This document shows positions 1 through 8,573 of a DNA stretch of 64,000 nucleotides, piece by piece (position 1 is the stretch's first letter; each line of letters opens with the position of its first letter). Below the pieces are notes generated by a model. It saw nothing but the letters and a program-made list of their open reading frames with translations, was not told the origin of the DNA and did not search any database. The stretch comes from Secundilactobacillus paracollinoides DSM 15502 = JCM 11969 (GTDB lineage Bacteria > Bacillota > Bacilli > Lactobacillales > Lactobacillaceae), in NCBI RefSeq assembly GCF_001311135.1, contig NZ_BBAG01000007.1, forward strand, positions 1 through 64,000. The letters run 5' to 3'. Both the position numbers and the translations under genes were made by a program.

Positions 1-55
1 TGGTGGTGGTGTGAGTGCGTGGAGTGCTTTCTTTGGCGTGGGTCTCTTTCATATT

Positions 56-178
56 GCCGAAACGTGTTCCGCAAGGCAAGGGGCGGCCATGTAACGGACT
101 CTGGCAAAAATGCCAAGTTCGGGCATTTCTGCCAGAGTCCGTTACATTCTGCCCCTTAACCGCCTTGCTTCACACTCT
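56..178 (+). repeat. Family A hairpin repeat, copy 1
   Basis: Full copy in the orientation that starts GCCGAAACGTGTTC and ends CACACTCT. The inner arms GTAACGGACTCTGGCA and TGCCAGAGTCCGTTAC are exact complements and enclose a second stem (AAATGCC/GGCATTT). The outer arms GCAAGGC/GCCTTGC and GGGGC/GCCCC also pair. It lies just upstream of the glucosaminidase gene. Short reading frames across it are by-products of the symmetry. Confidence 0.9.
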
Positions 179-278
179 CCTAAGATTCTCCTAATAATCA
201 GTCCATACCATTGCCGATTGTTTTTTTTATCTGTACAATTATCTGGTAATCTCTACAAAAGACACAGGAGGGTCGGTC

Positions 279-902
279 TTGGCCAAAAAACGGCGTCGTA
301 AAAAATCGAATCAGCAGGGAACCGCCACTTTAATTTTTATACTGGCGTTATTTGTCATTGGAGGGGGTCTCGGTGCCCGCTACGTGATGAATAAGGTGTT
401 CACCCCGCAAACAACACAGGAACAGTCTTCAACGACGACCCTGTCACCGCAACAACGCCGGCAACGGGCGTTCATTAAACAAATGGCAACGCCAGCGGTC
501 AAGGCTTACCATGAGACCCATCAAGTGCTGCCAAGCATCGTGATTGCGCAGGCCATATTGGAATCTAATTGGGGCCAATCACAGTTGTACAAGGAAGCTA
601 AAAATCCTTTTGGGATGAAAGGTAGCTACAATGGGCAGACCCAACTATTTCCAACTAAAGAATATGAAAACGGCAAAGAGGTCACCATCAAGGATTATTT
701 TCGGGTGTATCCTAACCTGAAGGCGGCCATTTTGGATCATGACCTCGTCGTTTACCATCAGTTTATTACAACAAGAACGACGAACTACGCCACGGCGGCC
801 AAGGAACTCCAAACAAACGGCTATGCCACAGACCCCAGCTATGCGAAGAAATTGATCAACATGATTGAAAGCTACCGGTTGGCACGGTTTGATTCATATT
901 AA
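279..902 (+). CDS. Membrane-anchored GH73 N-acetylglucosaminidase (peptidoglycan hydrolase)
   Basis: Predicted cell-wall hydrolase that cleaves the GlcNAc-MurNAc backbone outside the membrane. The 207-aa protein has a very basic N-terminus (KKRRRKK), one hydrophobic segment at about residues 17-32 acting as signal or anchor, a short Thr/Gln-rich linker, and a catalytic domain from about residue 62. The motif SIVIAQAILESNWGQS contains the probable catalytic Glu95, and NPFGMKG follows, as in GH73 (FlgJ/LytG-like) enzymes. The start is TTG at 279, set by AGGAGGG 6-8 bases upstream. Transcription ends at the hairpin just after the stop. No SH3 or LysM domain is present, so this is the short single-domain type. 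Confidence 0.85.
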   Translation: MAKKRRRKKSNQQGTATLIFILALFVIGGGLGARYVMNKVFTPQTTQEQSSTTTLSPQQRRQRAFIKQMATPAVKAYHETHQVLPSIVIAQAILESNWGQSQLYKEAKNPFGMKGSYNGQTQLFPTKEYENGKEVTIKDYFRVYPNLKAAILDHDLVVYHQFITTRTTNYATAAKELQTNGYATDPSYAKKLINMIESYRLARFDSY

Positions 903-913
903 TGTGATGATGG

Positions 914-939
914 AAAGATGCTGATGAGGCATCTTTTTT
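914..939 (+). terminator. Rho-independent terminator after the glucosaminidase
   Basis: Stem AAAGATGC/GCATCTTT with a 7-base loop, followed by a run of T, directly after the stop codon. Confidence 0.8.
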
Positions 940-1085
940 ACTATTTGGTCAAAAATCAGTTGCACGTTAATACACAAGTGAGTACTAGTTGAAACTTGGT
1001 GCAGACAGGTCTAAAATTCTTGTCAGAACAGGTGGAAACCGGTAAGATAAATTATCGATAAGATTAATAGGGAGAGATGTCTTAA

Positions 1086-1859
1086 TTGCTTGAGCTCATC
1101 GGGAAACTCTACGGACCATTCTTTGACCTGCATAATTGGGAAACGGTTTTGGCGTCCGGTAGCGACTGGCTGATTATTTTATCATTAGTCATGATTGAAT
1201 GTTTGCTTTCTGTGGATAACGCAGTGGTACTAGCGGCTCAGACGCAGGCGTTACCCAACAGAGAGATGCAAGAAAAATCCTTGTTTTACGGTATCTGGGG
1301 TGCGTATATTTTCCGATTCTTGATTATTGGGATCGGGACGTACCTCATTAATTTTTGGGAAATCAAGGTGTTAGGGGCAGGCTACTTGCTGTTCTTAACC
1401 ATCCAATATTTCACCAAGAGCCGAGTGAAGCACACTCGGAAACTAGTTTCAGACCGAAAACGTAAGAGTCCGATTTCGTTATTCTGGTCAGTTGTGATTC
1501 AAATTGAATTGATGGACATTATCTTTTCAATTGACTCGGTGTTGGCGTCACTCGCAATCTCACCAAACCCAGTCATTGTGTTGATTGGTGGGATGATTGG
1601 GATTCTCGCAATGCGGGGCATTGCAGAGATGATCATGCGTTTGATGAAAATTGTGCCAGAGTTGGAACCGATGGCATACGGGTTGATTGCGCTAATTGCA
1701 GTCAAGTTGTTTGTCAGCATTCCACTCATTGATATTGAAATTCCAGCGTCGATTTTTGGACTGATCGTTTTGGGGGCGGTTATTGTCACCCTGATCATTC
1801 ACTTTATTCGACGCGGAAGAAGGGAGCTCGTAAATGGCAACGACGATCACAAAGGATAA
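1086..1859 (+). CDS. TerC-family integral membrane protein (putative metal exporter)
   Basis: 257-aa multi-spanning membrane protein of the TerC/YjbE/YkoY family; Bacillus members export manganese, in part to metallate secreted proteins. Family acidic motifs sit inside membrane helices: SVDNAVVLA at residues 42-50 and ELMDIIFSIDSV at about 140-151. A basic cytoplasmic loop (KSRVKHTRK, SDRKRK) separates the two halves. The start is TTG at 1086 behind GGGAGAG. The 3' end overlaps the thioredoxin start by 26 bases, so the two are probably cotranscribed and translationally coupled. I looked for a yybP-ykoY manganese riboswitch in the 180 bases upstream and found no convincing match. The metal substrate is inferred from the family. 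Confidence 0.85.
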   Translation: MLELIGKLYGPFFDLHNWETVLASGSDWLIILSLVMIECLLSVDNAVVLAAQTQALPNREMQEKSLFYGIWGAYIFRFLIIGIGTYLINFWEIKVLGAGYLLFLTIQYFTKSRVKHTRKLVSDRKRKSPISLFWSVVIQIELMDIIFSIDSVLASLAISPNPVIVLIGGMIGILAMRGIAEMIMRLMKIVPELEPMAYGLIALIAVKLFVSIPLIDIEIPASIFGLIVLGAVIVTLIIHFIRRGRRELVNGNDDHKG

Positions 1860-2157
1860 TTTAGCTGAAGAAACGAAGGCGGGCCTCGTCTTCGTTGATT
1901 TTTGGGCCCCTTGGTGCGGGCCATGTAAGATGATGGATCCCGTTTTAGAGCAACTGGAAAACGACTACGGTGACCGAATTAAGTTCGGCAAGCTGAATGT
2001 GGATCACAACCAGGACCTTGCGATGAACTATAAGGTCATGAGCATCCCGAGTTTGGTGTTGTTTCGAGACGGGAAGGCCGTTGAAAAGATTACTGGCCTT
2101 TACCCGAAGGAAAAGTTAGCCGCGTATCTCGACAAAAAATTGGCAGCTCACGCGTAA
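1834..2157 (+). CDS. trxA: Thioredoxin
   Basis: 107-aa cytoplasmic disulfide reductase with the canonical WCGPC active site at residues 27-31, preceded by FVDFWAP, and the cis-proline motif SIPSLVLF. Length and layout are those of a stand-alone thioredoxin. The ATG at 1834 lies inside the end of the terC-like gene with GGGAG upstream, suggesting coupled translation. Its reductant would be thioredoxin reductase, not in this window. It may not be the only thioredoxin in the genome. Confidence 0.92.
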   Translation: MATTITKDNLAEETKAGLVFVDFWAPWCGPCKMMDPVLEQLENDYGDRIKFGKLNVDHNQDLAMNYKVMSIPSLVLFRDGKAVEKITGLYPKEKLAAYLDKKLAAHA

Positions 2158-2192
2158 CAGTTTTGACTGCTGTCGTTGAAGGAGGAACAAGC

Positions 2193-3058
2193 ATGAAACT
2201 TGGATTTATTGGCACTGGCGTTATGGGTGCTGCAATTGCGGGGCATCTATTGGATGGCGGTCATGAGTTGTTTGTTTATAACCGGACGAAGGCCAAAACG
2301 GATGACCTGGTCAAGAAGGGGGCAACCTGGCTGATACGCCTGGTCAAGTTGCAGCTCAGGCGGATATCATTTTTTCGATGGTAGGATATCCCAAGGACGT
2401 CGAAGAAATATACTTCGGCGAGACTGGCATTTTCTCAACGTTGACAGCTGGCAAGATCGTTGTTGACATGACCACCAGCACGCCGACCCTGGCAGCTAAA
2501 ATCGCGGTTACCGCAAAGGCGTTAGGGGCAACCGGCCTTGATGCGCCGGTTTCCGGTGGTGATGTTGGTGCCCAAAATGCTGCCTTAACCATCATGGTTG
2601 GCGGCGACAAGGCAGCTTATGACAAGCTGATGCCGCTCTTTGAGCTGATGGGTAAGTCCATTCATCTCTTTGGCGAAGCTGGCAAAGGTCAACACACGAA
2701 GATGGCTAATCAAATTATGATTGCTGGCACAATGACGGGCATGGTTGGAATGATGACCTACGCGAAGGCGGCTGATCTGCCTGTGGCGGATGTCATTCAA
2801 ACTCTGAGTGGTGGCGGCGCAGACAACTGGAGCATGGAAAACTACGCCCCACGCATCCTTGCTGGTGATTACACGCCTGGTTTCTTTGCAAAGCACTTCT
2901 TGAAGGATCTGCGGATTGCGCTTGATGAAGCGGACAAGATGAATCTTGAGTTGCCAGCCACTAAGGAAGCCAAGCACCTCTATGAAGTGATGGTGGATGA
3001 TAAAGGGCTTGGTAATGATGGGACTCAAGGGTTGATTAAGTTGTATCAGGATAAATAG
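2193..3058 (+). CDS. NAD(P)-dependent 3-hydroxyisobutyrate dehydrogenase-family oxidoreductase, one frameshift
   Basis: Beta-hydroxyacid dehydrogenase family (3-hydroxyisobutyrate / tartronate semialdehyde reductase / GLYR1 type). The N-terminal Rossmann motif GFIGTGVMGAAIAGHLL is clear from the ATG at 2193 (GAAGGAGG upstream). The next frame carries DIIFSMVGYP, the substrate-binding motif DAPVSGGDVGAQNA, and the region with the catalytic lysine (GKGQHTKMANQ). The frame breaks near 2331, where one extra G would restore a continuous protein of about 288 aa, the normal family length. It lies 35 bases after trxA and ends in a terminator. Substrate unknown. The single-base break looks like a sequencing error, not decay. 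Confidence 0.8.
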
Positions 3059-3062
3059 CTAT

Positions 3063-3090
3063 AAAAAAGACCTGATTTGGTCTCTTTTTT
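3063..3090 (+). terminator. Rho-independent terminator
   Basis: AAAAAAGACC, a loop, then GGTCTCTTTTTT directly after the dehydrogenase stop. Confidence 0.75.
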
Positions 3091-3156
3091 ATTTTGGAAT
3101 TGTTTTTACGATTGAGGGGGTAGGTCGGTTCAAGGAGGCTCTTTCTAGGCAACTGT

Positions 3157-3278
3157 GCCGAAACGAGTTTCGAAAAACAGAAAGCTGCGCGTAAGCCAAC
3201 TCTGGCAGAAATGCCCAGGTACGGCATTTCCGCCAGAATTAGCTTACACTCCGCTTCCTACCGTTTTTCTCCACTCTC
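3157..3278 (+). repeat. Family A hairpin repeat, copy 2 (diverged)
   Basis: Inner arms GTAAGCCAACTCTGGC and GCCAGAATTAGCTTAC, second stem GAAATGCC/GGCATTTC, outer arms GAAAAAC and GTTTTTC. The outer arms differ from copy 1 yet still pair. Its right end reaches the restored stop codon of the ABC ATPase gene at 3278. Confidence 0.8.
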
Positions 3279-4050
3279 TACCCATCCAAATCACTAAAGA
3301 AACTATAAAGCTTCTCCTGAGTAAGGCCCTTTTTCTCCTCCCCAGCAACATCAAAGGTGATCTGCCATTGTCGATCACAATCAACCGATTGCCATACTTC
3401 AACGCGTCATCCAAATGGTGGGTGATCATCAGGCAAGTTAAATCTTCCTCGGTGATCCGGTCGTTAGTGGTCTTCATCAACTCTTGCGACGTCTTGGGAT
3501 CCAAGGCGGCCGTATGTTCATCCAGTAAGAGGATGTCCGGTCGCTTTAGGGTTGCCATGAGGAAACTCAACGCCTGTCGCTGACCACCCGATAAGTTACC
3601 AGTTGGGGTGCTTAATCGGTGATCCAGACCGTTATTCATTGTTGCTGTGATTTCTTTAAAATGGGGAAGGGACTTCCGTAGGCCACGCGGGACCAAGTGG
3701 CGTCCTTGTCCACGTTTGGCGGCTAACAACAGGTTTTCTGCAACGGTCATCCGCGGTGCCGTCCCGAGTTTCGGATCCTGGAAGACCCGGCTCAGAAAAC
3801 GGGTTCGGCGTTCTTCAGATTCATTTGCGATGGATTTGCCGCGTAACAAAATGTCACCGCTGTCGATGGATAAGTTACCAGCAATTGTGTTAAACAGAGT
3901 TGATTTACCCGCCCCGTTAGATCCGAGGACGGTCACAAAGTCACCCTCATTAATCGTCAGGTTTAGTCCCTTTAACAGGGTCAGTTCCTCCGGCGTATTG
4001 CGGTTGACCTTGGTGACAACGTCGCGTAGTTCTAGAATTGGACTAGTCAT
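3278..4050 (-). CDS. ABC transporter ATP-binding subunit of the TrpXYZ-type system, frameshift near the C-terminus
   Basis: Energises import by the adjacent permease and binding protein. Visible motifs are Walker A GSNGAGKST, signature NLSGGQRQALSFLMA, Walker B DILLLDEHTAALDP (HTAALD is typical of this family) and the switch His in MITHH. The uninterrupted frame ends in an unlikely basic tail (GRRKRALLRRS). One added base near 3370 gives a normal ending, DNGQITFDV and so on, with a TAG at 3278. It overlaps the permease by 8 bases and is third in the minus-strand operon. Substrate is inferred: related streptococcal systems are thought to import tryptophan. Confidence 0.82.
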
Positions 4051-4946
4051 GGCTTGTCACCCCCCGTTTAATGATGTGTTTGATATTAAACATCTTCTGG
4101 AAGACTGGCAACATCATGCAGATAGCAAGCACGATTGCTGACAACAACTGCAGGTCGTTGGTGTTGAATCCGAGACGCAGCACGATCAGCAAGACGAAGC
4201 GGTACAGAATTGAACCAAGAGTAACGGCAACGAGCCGTTGATTCATGGTCAGTTCACCAAAGGCAACTTCACCGATAATGATGGAGGCCAATGCGATAAC
4301 GATGATTCCGATACCCATGTTGACGTCAGCGTAACCGTTGTTTTGTGCAACTAAGGCACCACCGAGGCCAATCAGACCGTTTGAGATCATTAGCCCCATG
4401 ATCTGCATGTTGTCGGTTTTGATACCCAACGAGCGGGCCATTTTTTCATTATCACCCGTGGCGATGAATGCCTGCCCCAAATCAGTTTGTAGGAAGTATA
4501 CTAAGGCAACGGTGACGATGGCGATGACGATTATCCCGAGGACGACACTGTCAAAGTATTCGGGCATCGCTTTAAAAAAGTCAGCCTTGAGTAGGGTCGG
4601 CTTATTGAGCAACGTTAAGTTTGCTCGGCCCATGATCCGCAGGTTGATTGAGTAAGCTGCGGTCATAACTAAGATCCCAGCTAACAAGATTGGAATCTTG
4701 CCCTTGGTGTAGAGCAGGCCAGTAACTAACCCACAGAGCATCCCGACGCCAATGGCCATAATGGTTGCCCAGAAGGGATCCACGCCGCGATTGATCGCAG
4801 CGACACACGTTGCGGCACCCATTGGGAAGATCCCTTCAACGGTCATATCGGGGAAGTCGAGGATTCTAAACGTTAAGAATAGACCGATCAAGTGTGGCCC
4901 AGAGAAGTCCTTGGCCGATGGCTGAAACACCTAATCCAATGCTCAT
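4043..4946 (-). CDS. ABC transporter permease of the TrpXYZ-type system, N-terminal frameshift
   Basis: Branched-chain-permease-like membrane subunit with about eight hydrophobic segments and the motif MTVEGIFPMGAA. The ATG at 4946 overlaps the TGA of the binding-protein gene (ATGA) and starts MSIGLGVSAIGQGLLW. One base is missing near 4890, after which the frame continues LIGLFLTFRILDFPDMTVEG. With that restored it is about 300 aa, the usual length. It is the middle gene of a three-gene minus-strand operon. Confidence 0.8.
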
Positions 4947-5946
4947 TTTACGATTTCTCCCTTCGCTTTAGCTTCCTTGATGACGGATGCTGGGAACGTA
5001 ATGCCAAGTTGTTTAGCTTCCTTCATATTGATAATCAATTTACCATGACGTACAAATCTGATTGGCGTTGTGGCTGGTTTTTGACCCTTCAAGATCTTTG
5101 CGGTCATTTTGCCGGTCAGCACGCCGAGTTTGTACTGGTCCACACTATACGTGGCAAGGCCGCCGTCTTTAACCATGGAATCCACGGCCGGGAAGACGGG
5201 GACGTTGGCGGTATTGGCATTTTGTACGAGCGTCTGCATGGCTGAGGCAATCGTGTTATCGGTTGGCACATAGACTGCATCGACGCTGCGGACCATCTGT
5301 TGTGACACCTGTTGCACATCGTTCGTATTTGAAATGGAGTAGGCCTTCAATGGAATACCAGCTTGTTTGCACAGGACTTTAAACTGTTTGTACTGCTCAA
5401 CCGCTGAATCATCGCTTGAAGTGTACATAATACCCAACGTTTTTAAATGCGGCATGACGCGGCGAATCAGGGCTAGCTGTTCGGCTAAGGGTGCCTGGTC
5501 AGACACCCCGGTCACGTTGCCGCCCGGTTTCGTATTGTTCGTCACTAAGCCGGCACCCTTTGGATCGGTAACGGCGCCCAAAATGATTGGAATTTTGGAT
5601 GACGAATTAGCAAGGGCTTGTGCGGATGGGGTGGCGATACCAATCATGGCATCGGCGCCTTCGTTCACAAACCGGTTACTCATAGTCATCATGTTACTCT
5701 GATCATTTTCAGCGTTTTGATAATCGATCTTCACGTTCTTACCCGGCGCGGCGTAAACCCGCCGTCCTTCAATCCCTGAATGATACCATGGTGAATCGTG
5801 TCCAAAGCGGGTTGGGACATCAGTTGTAAAATACCCACAGTGGGCGTGTGTTTCCGGTCGGCTGCCTGGTTCGGATCATTTTCCTTCACGTAAGCAAAGC
5901 CCAGGAAAACGAGCAGAATGGCAATTAATGCATACAGTCGTTTCAT
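4943..5946 (-). CDS. TrpX-type ABC transporter substrate-binding protein, one frameshift
   Basis: Extracytoplasmic binding protein of the ABC_sub_bind (PF04392) type. The start is ATG at 5946 (MKRLYALIAILLVFLGFAYV), with AGGTGG upstream; the first 20 residues form a signal peptide or anchor without a clear lipobox. The frame breaks near 5750 and resumes as GKNVKIDYQNAENDQ, then SSKIPIILGAVTDPKGAGLV, NVTGVSDQ and DAVYVPTDNTIASAM, all typical of the family. The restored length of about 333 aa is normal. It is first in its operon, behind a leader with a short ORF and an intrinsic terminator. Tryptophan as ligand is only a family-based guess. Confidence 0.82.
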
Positions 5947-6019
5947 AACAACCACCTATCTTAAAATAATGACAACACAACGTTGCAACATAAATCACAC
6001 ACAAAGGAAACTACCGCAC

Positions 6020-6048
6020 AAAAAAAGACGACTCCTTGCGAAATCGTC
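6020..6048 (-). terminator. Leader terminator upstream of the TrpX-type operon
   Basis: On the minus strand GACGA, a loop containing TTTCGCAAGGAG, then TCGTC and seven T. It lies between the short leader ORF and the binding-protein gene, so it would stop transcription before the operon unless it is prevented from forming. A larger competing stem (CGAGTGA pairing with TCACTCG) overlaps its 5' side. Confidence 0.6.
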
Positions 6049-6163
6049 TCGAGTGAGCGACGTGCAAGGTTGGGCATGCAGCGTCACTCGCAATCAAAGT
6101 AACCGGCATGGACACGTGAAATGAACAGGTGAGCTCAAACCGCATCCAAAATGGCGCAGTTTG

Positions 6164-6211
6164 TTACCGGAATTGCCAAGAACTATTTAATTTGGCAAAA
6201 AACTTTGTCAT
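6164..6211 (-). CDS. Putative 15-residue leader peptide
   Basis: Minus-strand ORF MTKFFAKLNSSWQFR with GGAGG eight bases before the ATG and a promoter-like TATAAT at 6242-6247. It is followed by a stem-loop and a terminator before the TrpX-type operon. One Trp codon near its end fits a transporter family linked to tryptophan. A single Trp codon is weak evidence for classical attenuation, so this is a candidate only. Confidence 0.4.
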   Translation of the reverse strand: MTKFFAKLNSSWQFR

Positions 6212-6241
6212 GCGTTGTTCCTCCAGAAATAAATTATCTTT

Positions 6242-6271
6242 ATTATACAAAGGCGGGGGGGGAATGCGCAA
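6242..6271 (-). promoter_or_regulatory. Probable promoter of the TrpX-type operon leader
   Basis: Minus strand: -10 TATAAT (6242-6247) and a possible -35 TTGCGC (6266-6271) about 18 bases upstream. The spacer holds a run of eight C. Confidence 0.5.
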
Positions 6272-6275
6272 GGGC

Positions 6276-6394
6276 AGAGTGTGAGACAAGGCGGTTTAGG
6301 GGCGGTGTGTAAGGGATTCTGTCTAAAAGTCCGGGTCTGACTTTTAGACCAGAATCCCTTACACGTTAGCCCCGTGCCTTGTCGAACACGTTTA
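6276..6394 (-). repeat. Family A hairpin repeat, copy 3
   Basis: Reverse orientation. Inner arms GTAAGGGATTCTG and CAGAATCCCTTAC, second stem AAAAGTC/GACTTTT. Compared with copy 1, CGG/CCG has become GGG/CCC on both arms, so pairing is kept. Confidence 0.85.
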
Positions 6395-6634
6395 ATCTAT
6401 GAGCCAAGAAAGGCGAAGCAAGATGCGCTTAGATGATAAAAACACAATGTAAGGGCCTGACTTTTTGCCAGAGTTGCTTACACAGTAGCCCTCTCGCCTT
6501 GCGGAACACGTTTAGTCTATGAGACCGAGAAAGGTGGAAGCAAGATGCGCTCAGATGCTAAAAAACACAATGTAAGGGCCTGACTTTTCTGTCAGAGTCC
6601 CTTACACGTTAACCCAGTGCTGTATCGAATAAGT
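6390..6634 (-). repeat. Two tandem half-copies (satellites) of family A
   Basis: Two direct copies of about 120 bp follow copy 3 (roughly 6390-6514 and 6507-6634). Each holds a shared spacer (TCTATGAG, GAAAGG, GCAAGATGCGCT, ACACAATGTAAGGG) and then only the right half of a family A hairpin, ending near a GAACACGTTTA-like sequence. Confidence 0.7.
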
Positions 6635-6764
6635 TCAAATAATGAAACCAGAACCACCAAGAAAAACTTCCGCAATCCCAACAACCAATATCGCACCTAT
6701 CAGGCCCTCAACTTGACCATTAAAGATAAATGTGGTAAATTAGCAAACAATTAGAATATTATGA

Positions 6765-7012
6765 GTCGTTGAAGAGAAGAGTAACCTGCTAAGTGGTTTA
6801 GAGAGTCTGCGGTGGTGGGAGCAGATGCACGGGTGCAGGTGAAGATGATCTCAGAGCATGGGGCGGTCATGATTGGCCAATACCCACGGAGGCAGCCGAT
6901 ACCCTGTCGAGTATGAAAATACTTTCGAGGCCTGAATTGCGAGATTGAGGCGAAGATGGGTGGTACCGCGCAATGTCGTCCCTAGTTGTTGAACAACTAG
7001 GGATTTTTTATC
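6765..7012 (+). promoter_or_regulatory. T-box leader, Met specific
   Basis: tRNA-sensing riboswitch ahead of metA. The T-box core is present as GGTGGTACCGCG (6960-6970), followed by the intrinsic terminator TCCCTAGTTG/CAACTAGGGA and a T run ending about 7011. The probable specifier codon is ATG at 6845-6847 in the 3' side of stem I, which fits a methionine gene. Uncharged tRNA-Met would stabilise the antiterminator and turn the gene on. The upstream edge is approximate. Confidence 0.85.
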
Positions 7013-7036
7013 TCGATACCTTAAGGAGGAAAACGC

Positions 7037-7894
7037 ATGACAGTAATTTTGAAAAATGGCTTTTTAAAGCAGCAGCAAGCAACACCGCTATCTGACACCG
7101 GTCGGCTAGTTAAAATCTTGGTTGTGAATCTAATGCCAAACAAGCTTGAAACCGAGCGGCAGTTTGCCGAGTTATTCAGTCAACTTACTGTCGACGTTCA
7201 GGTGACCTTCGCACGGATGGCCAGCCATCACAGCAAACATATCAGTGAGGCTGACTTTAATCACGCAGACTATGTGGCCCTCGAGGACCTTCAAAATAGT
7301 TACTTTGACGGGCTGGTTGTCACTGGGGCGCCAGTCGAGGAACTGGACTTTGAGACTGTGGACTACTGGTCGGAGTTCAAAGCGCTTCTAGACTGGCGAG
7401 AAACCCATGTCCGTGAAGTATTTTTGAGTGTTGGGCTGCCCAAGCTGGTCTGTATGCTGATTTTGGGATTCAAAAACACGTTTTACCAAGTAAGTTATTT
7501 GGTGTTTATCGGTGTCAAATTAACGCAGAAACTAAGCTGACCGCCGGGTTTGATGCCCTATCGATGCCACAGTCACGGCACTCCACGCTGACAAAAATCG
7601 ATGACCCAGAAGTGGACGTTTTGGCCAGTGATCCTGAAGCTGGACCGGTCGTGATGCATGCTGTAAAGACTAGGTCTACCTATATTAGTGGGCACCATTA
7701 GTGGGCACCCTGAGTACGAAACGAATACGCTATTCAATGAATTTCATCGGGACATGGAAAAGGGATTGCCAATTCGATTGCCGAAACGGTACTTCTCAGC
7801 AGCTGTGCCCGCAAATACTTGGCGAGGTGATAGCGTCCAGTTGTATAACAACTGGGTGGCGTCGCTGAGTAATGTGCGCGTAACAACCTTTTGA
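7037..7894 (+). pseudogene. metA: Homoserine O-acyltransferase (MetA family), broken by two lesions
   Basis: First committed step of methionine synthesis: acylates homoserine. The N-terminus (MTVILKNGFLKQQQATPLSD, then LNLMPNK-like VVNLMPNK and VTGAPVE) is clear. Near 7425 the frame shifts by one base into CWAAQAGLYADFGI, which holds the nucleophilic Cys. It then runs to STYISGHH, where a 13-bp sequence (ATTAGTGGGCACC) is directly duplicated at about 7685-7710. This shifts the frame again before GHPEYETNTLFNEFHRD, the family motif with the catalytic Glu and the C-terminal end. The total restored length is about 280 aa. The one-base shift may be an error, but a 13-bp duplication looks like real mutation. 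AAGGAGG precedes the ATG. Confidence 0.85.
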
Positions 7895-7931
7895 ATAAAA
7901 GCCTTAAGGGCAATTAAATCTTCATTAAAAA

Positions 7932-7962
7932 CCATCGGCAATTGTTTGCGCCGGTGTTTTTT
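7932..7962 (+). terminator. Terminator after metA
   Basis: Stem CCATCGGC/GCCGGTG with an 11-base loop and a T6 tail. Confidence 0.65.
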
Positions 7963-8011
7963 ACGGCCAGGTTCGGTATACTTAATAGTGAAGAACGAAC
8001 GGAGGTTAGTC

Positions 8012-8245
8012 ATGAATAATCGAAACTGGTGGCTTTTAAATGGCCTTGGGGTCATCGTTTATTTGATTGGCACCCTGTGGCTCATGTTGCGACCGATTAA
8101 GGATATGCGTGCACTGCTGATTCCGGAACACCGGATGCAGACGGTTATTATTTGGAGCGTTATCGCGTTTGTTGTCTTTTTAATTGAATTGATCGTGCTG
8201 TTGGTGAAACGGCATGGGTTGAAGAAACGGGTTTCTGAGTCTTAG
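8012..8245 (+). CDS. Small membrane protein with two hydrophobic segments (DUF3923-like)
   Basis: 77-aa protein starting at ATG 8012 with GGAGG nine bases upstream. Two membrane segments are visible (about residues 7-26 and 43-65) separated by a charged stretch (RPIKDMR), with a basic C-terminus (KRHGLKKR). The pattern resembles small proteins of the DUF3923 type, recognised from memory only. It is a single gene between terminators. No function can be given. Confidence 0.6.
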   Translation: MNNRNWWLLNGLGVIVYLIGTLWLMLRPIKDMRALLIPEHRMQTVIIWSVIAFVVFLIELIVLLVKRHGLKKRVSES

Positions 8246-8264
8246 TAGGATTTGTTTTATGGAT

Positions 8265-8303
8265 AGGAAAAGCGTCCGGCTGGTTGGCTGGGCGCTTTTT
8301 TCT
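8265..8303 (+). terminator. Terminator after the small membrane protein
   Basis: AAAAGCG, an imperfect stem, then CGCTTTTTT shortly after the stop. The bases from here to 8449 show no gene or clear signal. Confidence 0.6.
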
Positions 8304-8449
8304 GGCGTTAATTGTTTGTTGCGCTATTTTTCTGAGCCTTGGTTATGAGGCTTCTTGGTTGCTTTTGTGCTTTCTTATTTATTTGTGTGGCCTGCGATGT
8401 TGGTTCTGGCAACTGAGTAGCAATGACCACCGCACGCCCTTTTCACATT

Positions 8450-8573
8450 GCGGAAACGTGTTCAGCAAGGCACGGGGCGGCCATGTAACGGACTCTGGCA
8501 AAAATGCCAAGTTCGGGCATTTCTGCCAGAGTCCGTTACATTCTGCCCCTAAACCCGCCTTGCTTCACACTCT
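8450..8573 (+). repeat. Family A hairpin repeat, copy 4
   Basis: Almost identical to copy 1, with the same inner and outer arms. Its last bases reach the stop codon of the convergent CPBP gene. Confidence 0.9.

Noticed and set aside
110-301. 63-codon frame across family A copy 1
   Set aside because: It is produced by the inverted repeat; the same peptide-like strings recur in every copy, and it has no ribosome site.
945-1085. yybP-ykoY manganese riboswitch before terC
   Set aside because: The expected conserved core sequences are absent.
2585-3028. 147-codon antisense frame inside the dehydrogenase gene
   Set aside because: Shadow of the conserved plus-strand gene.
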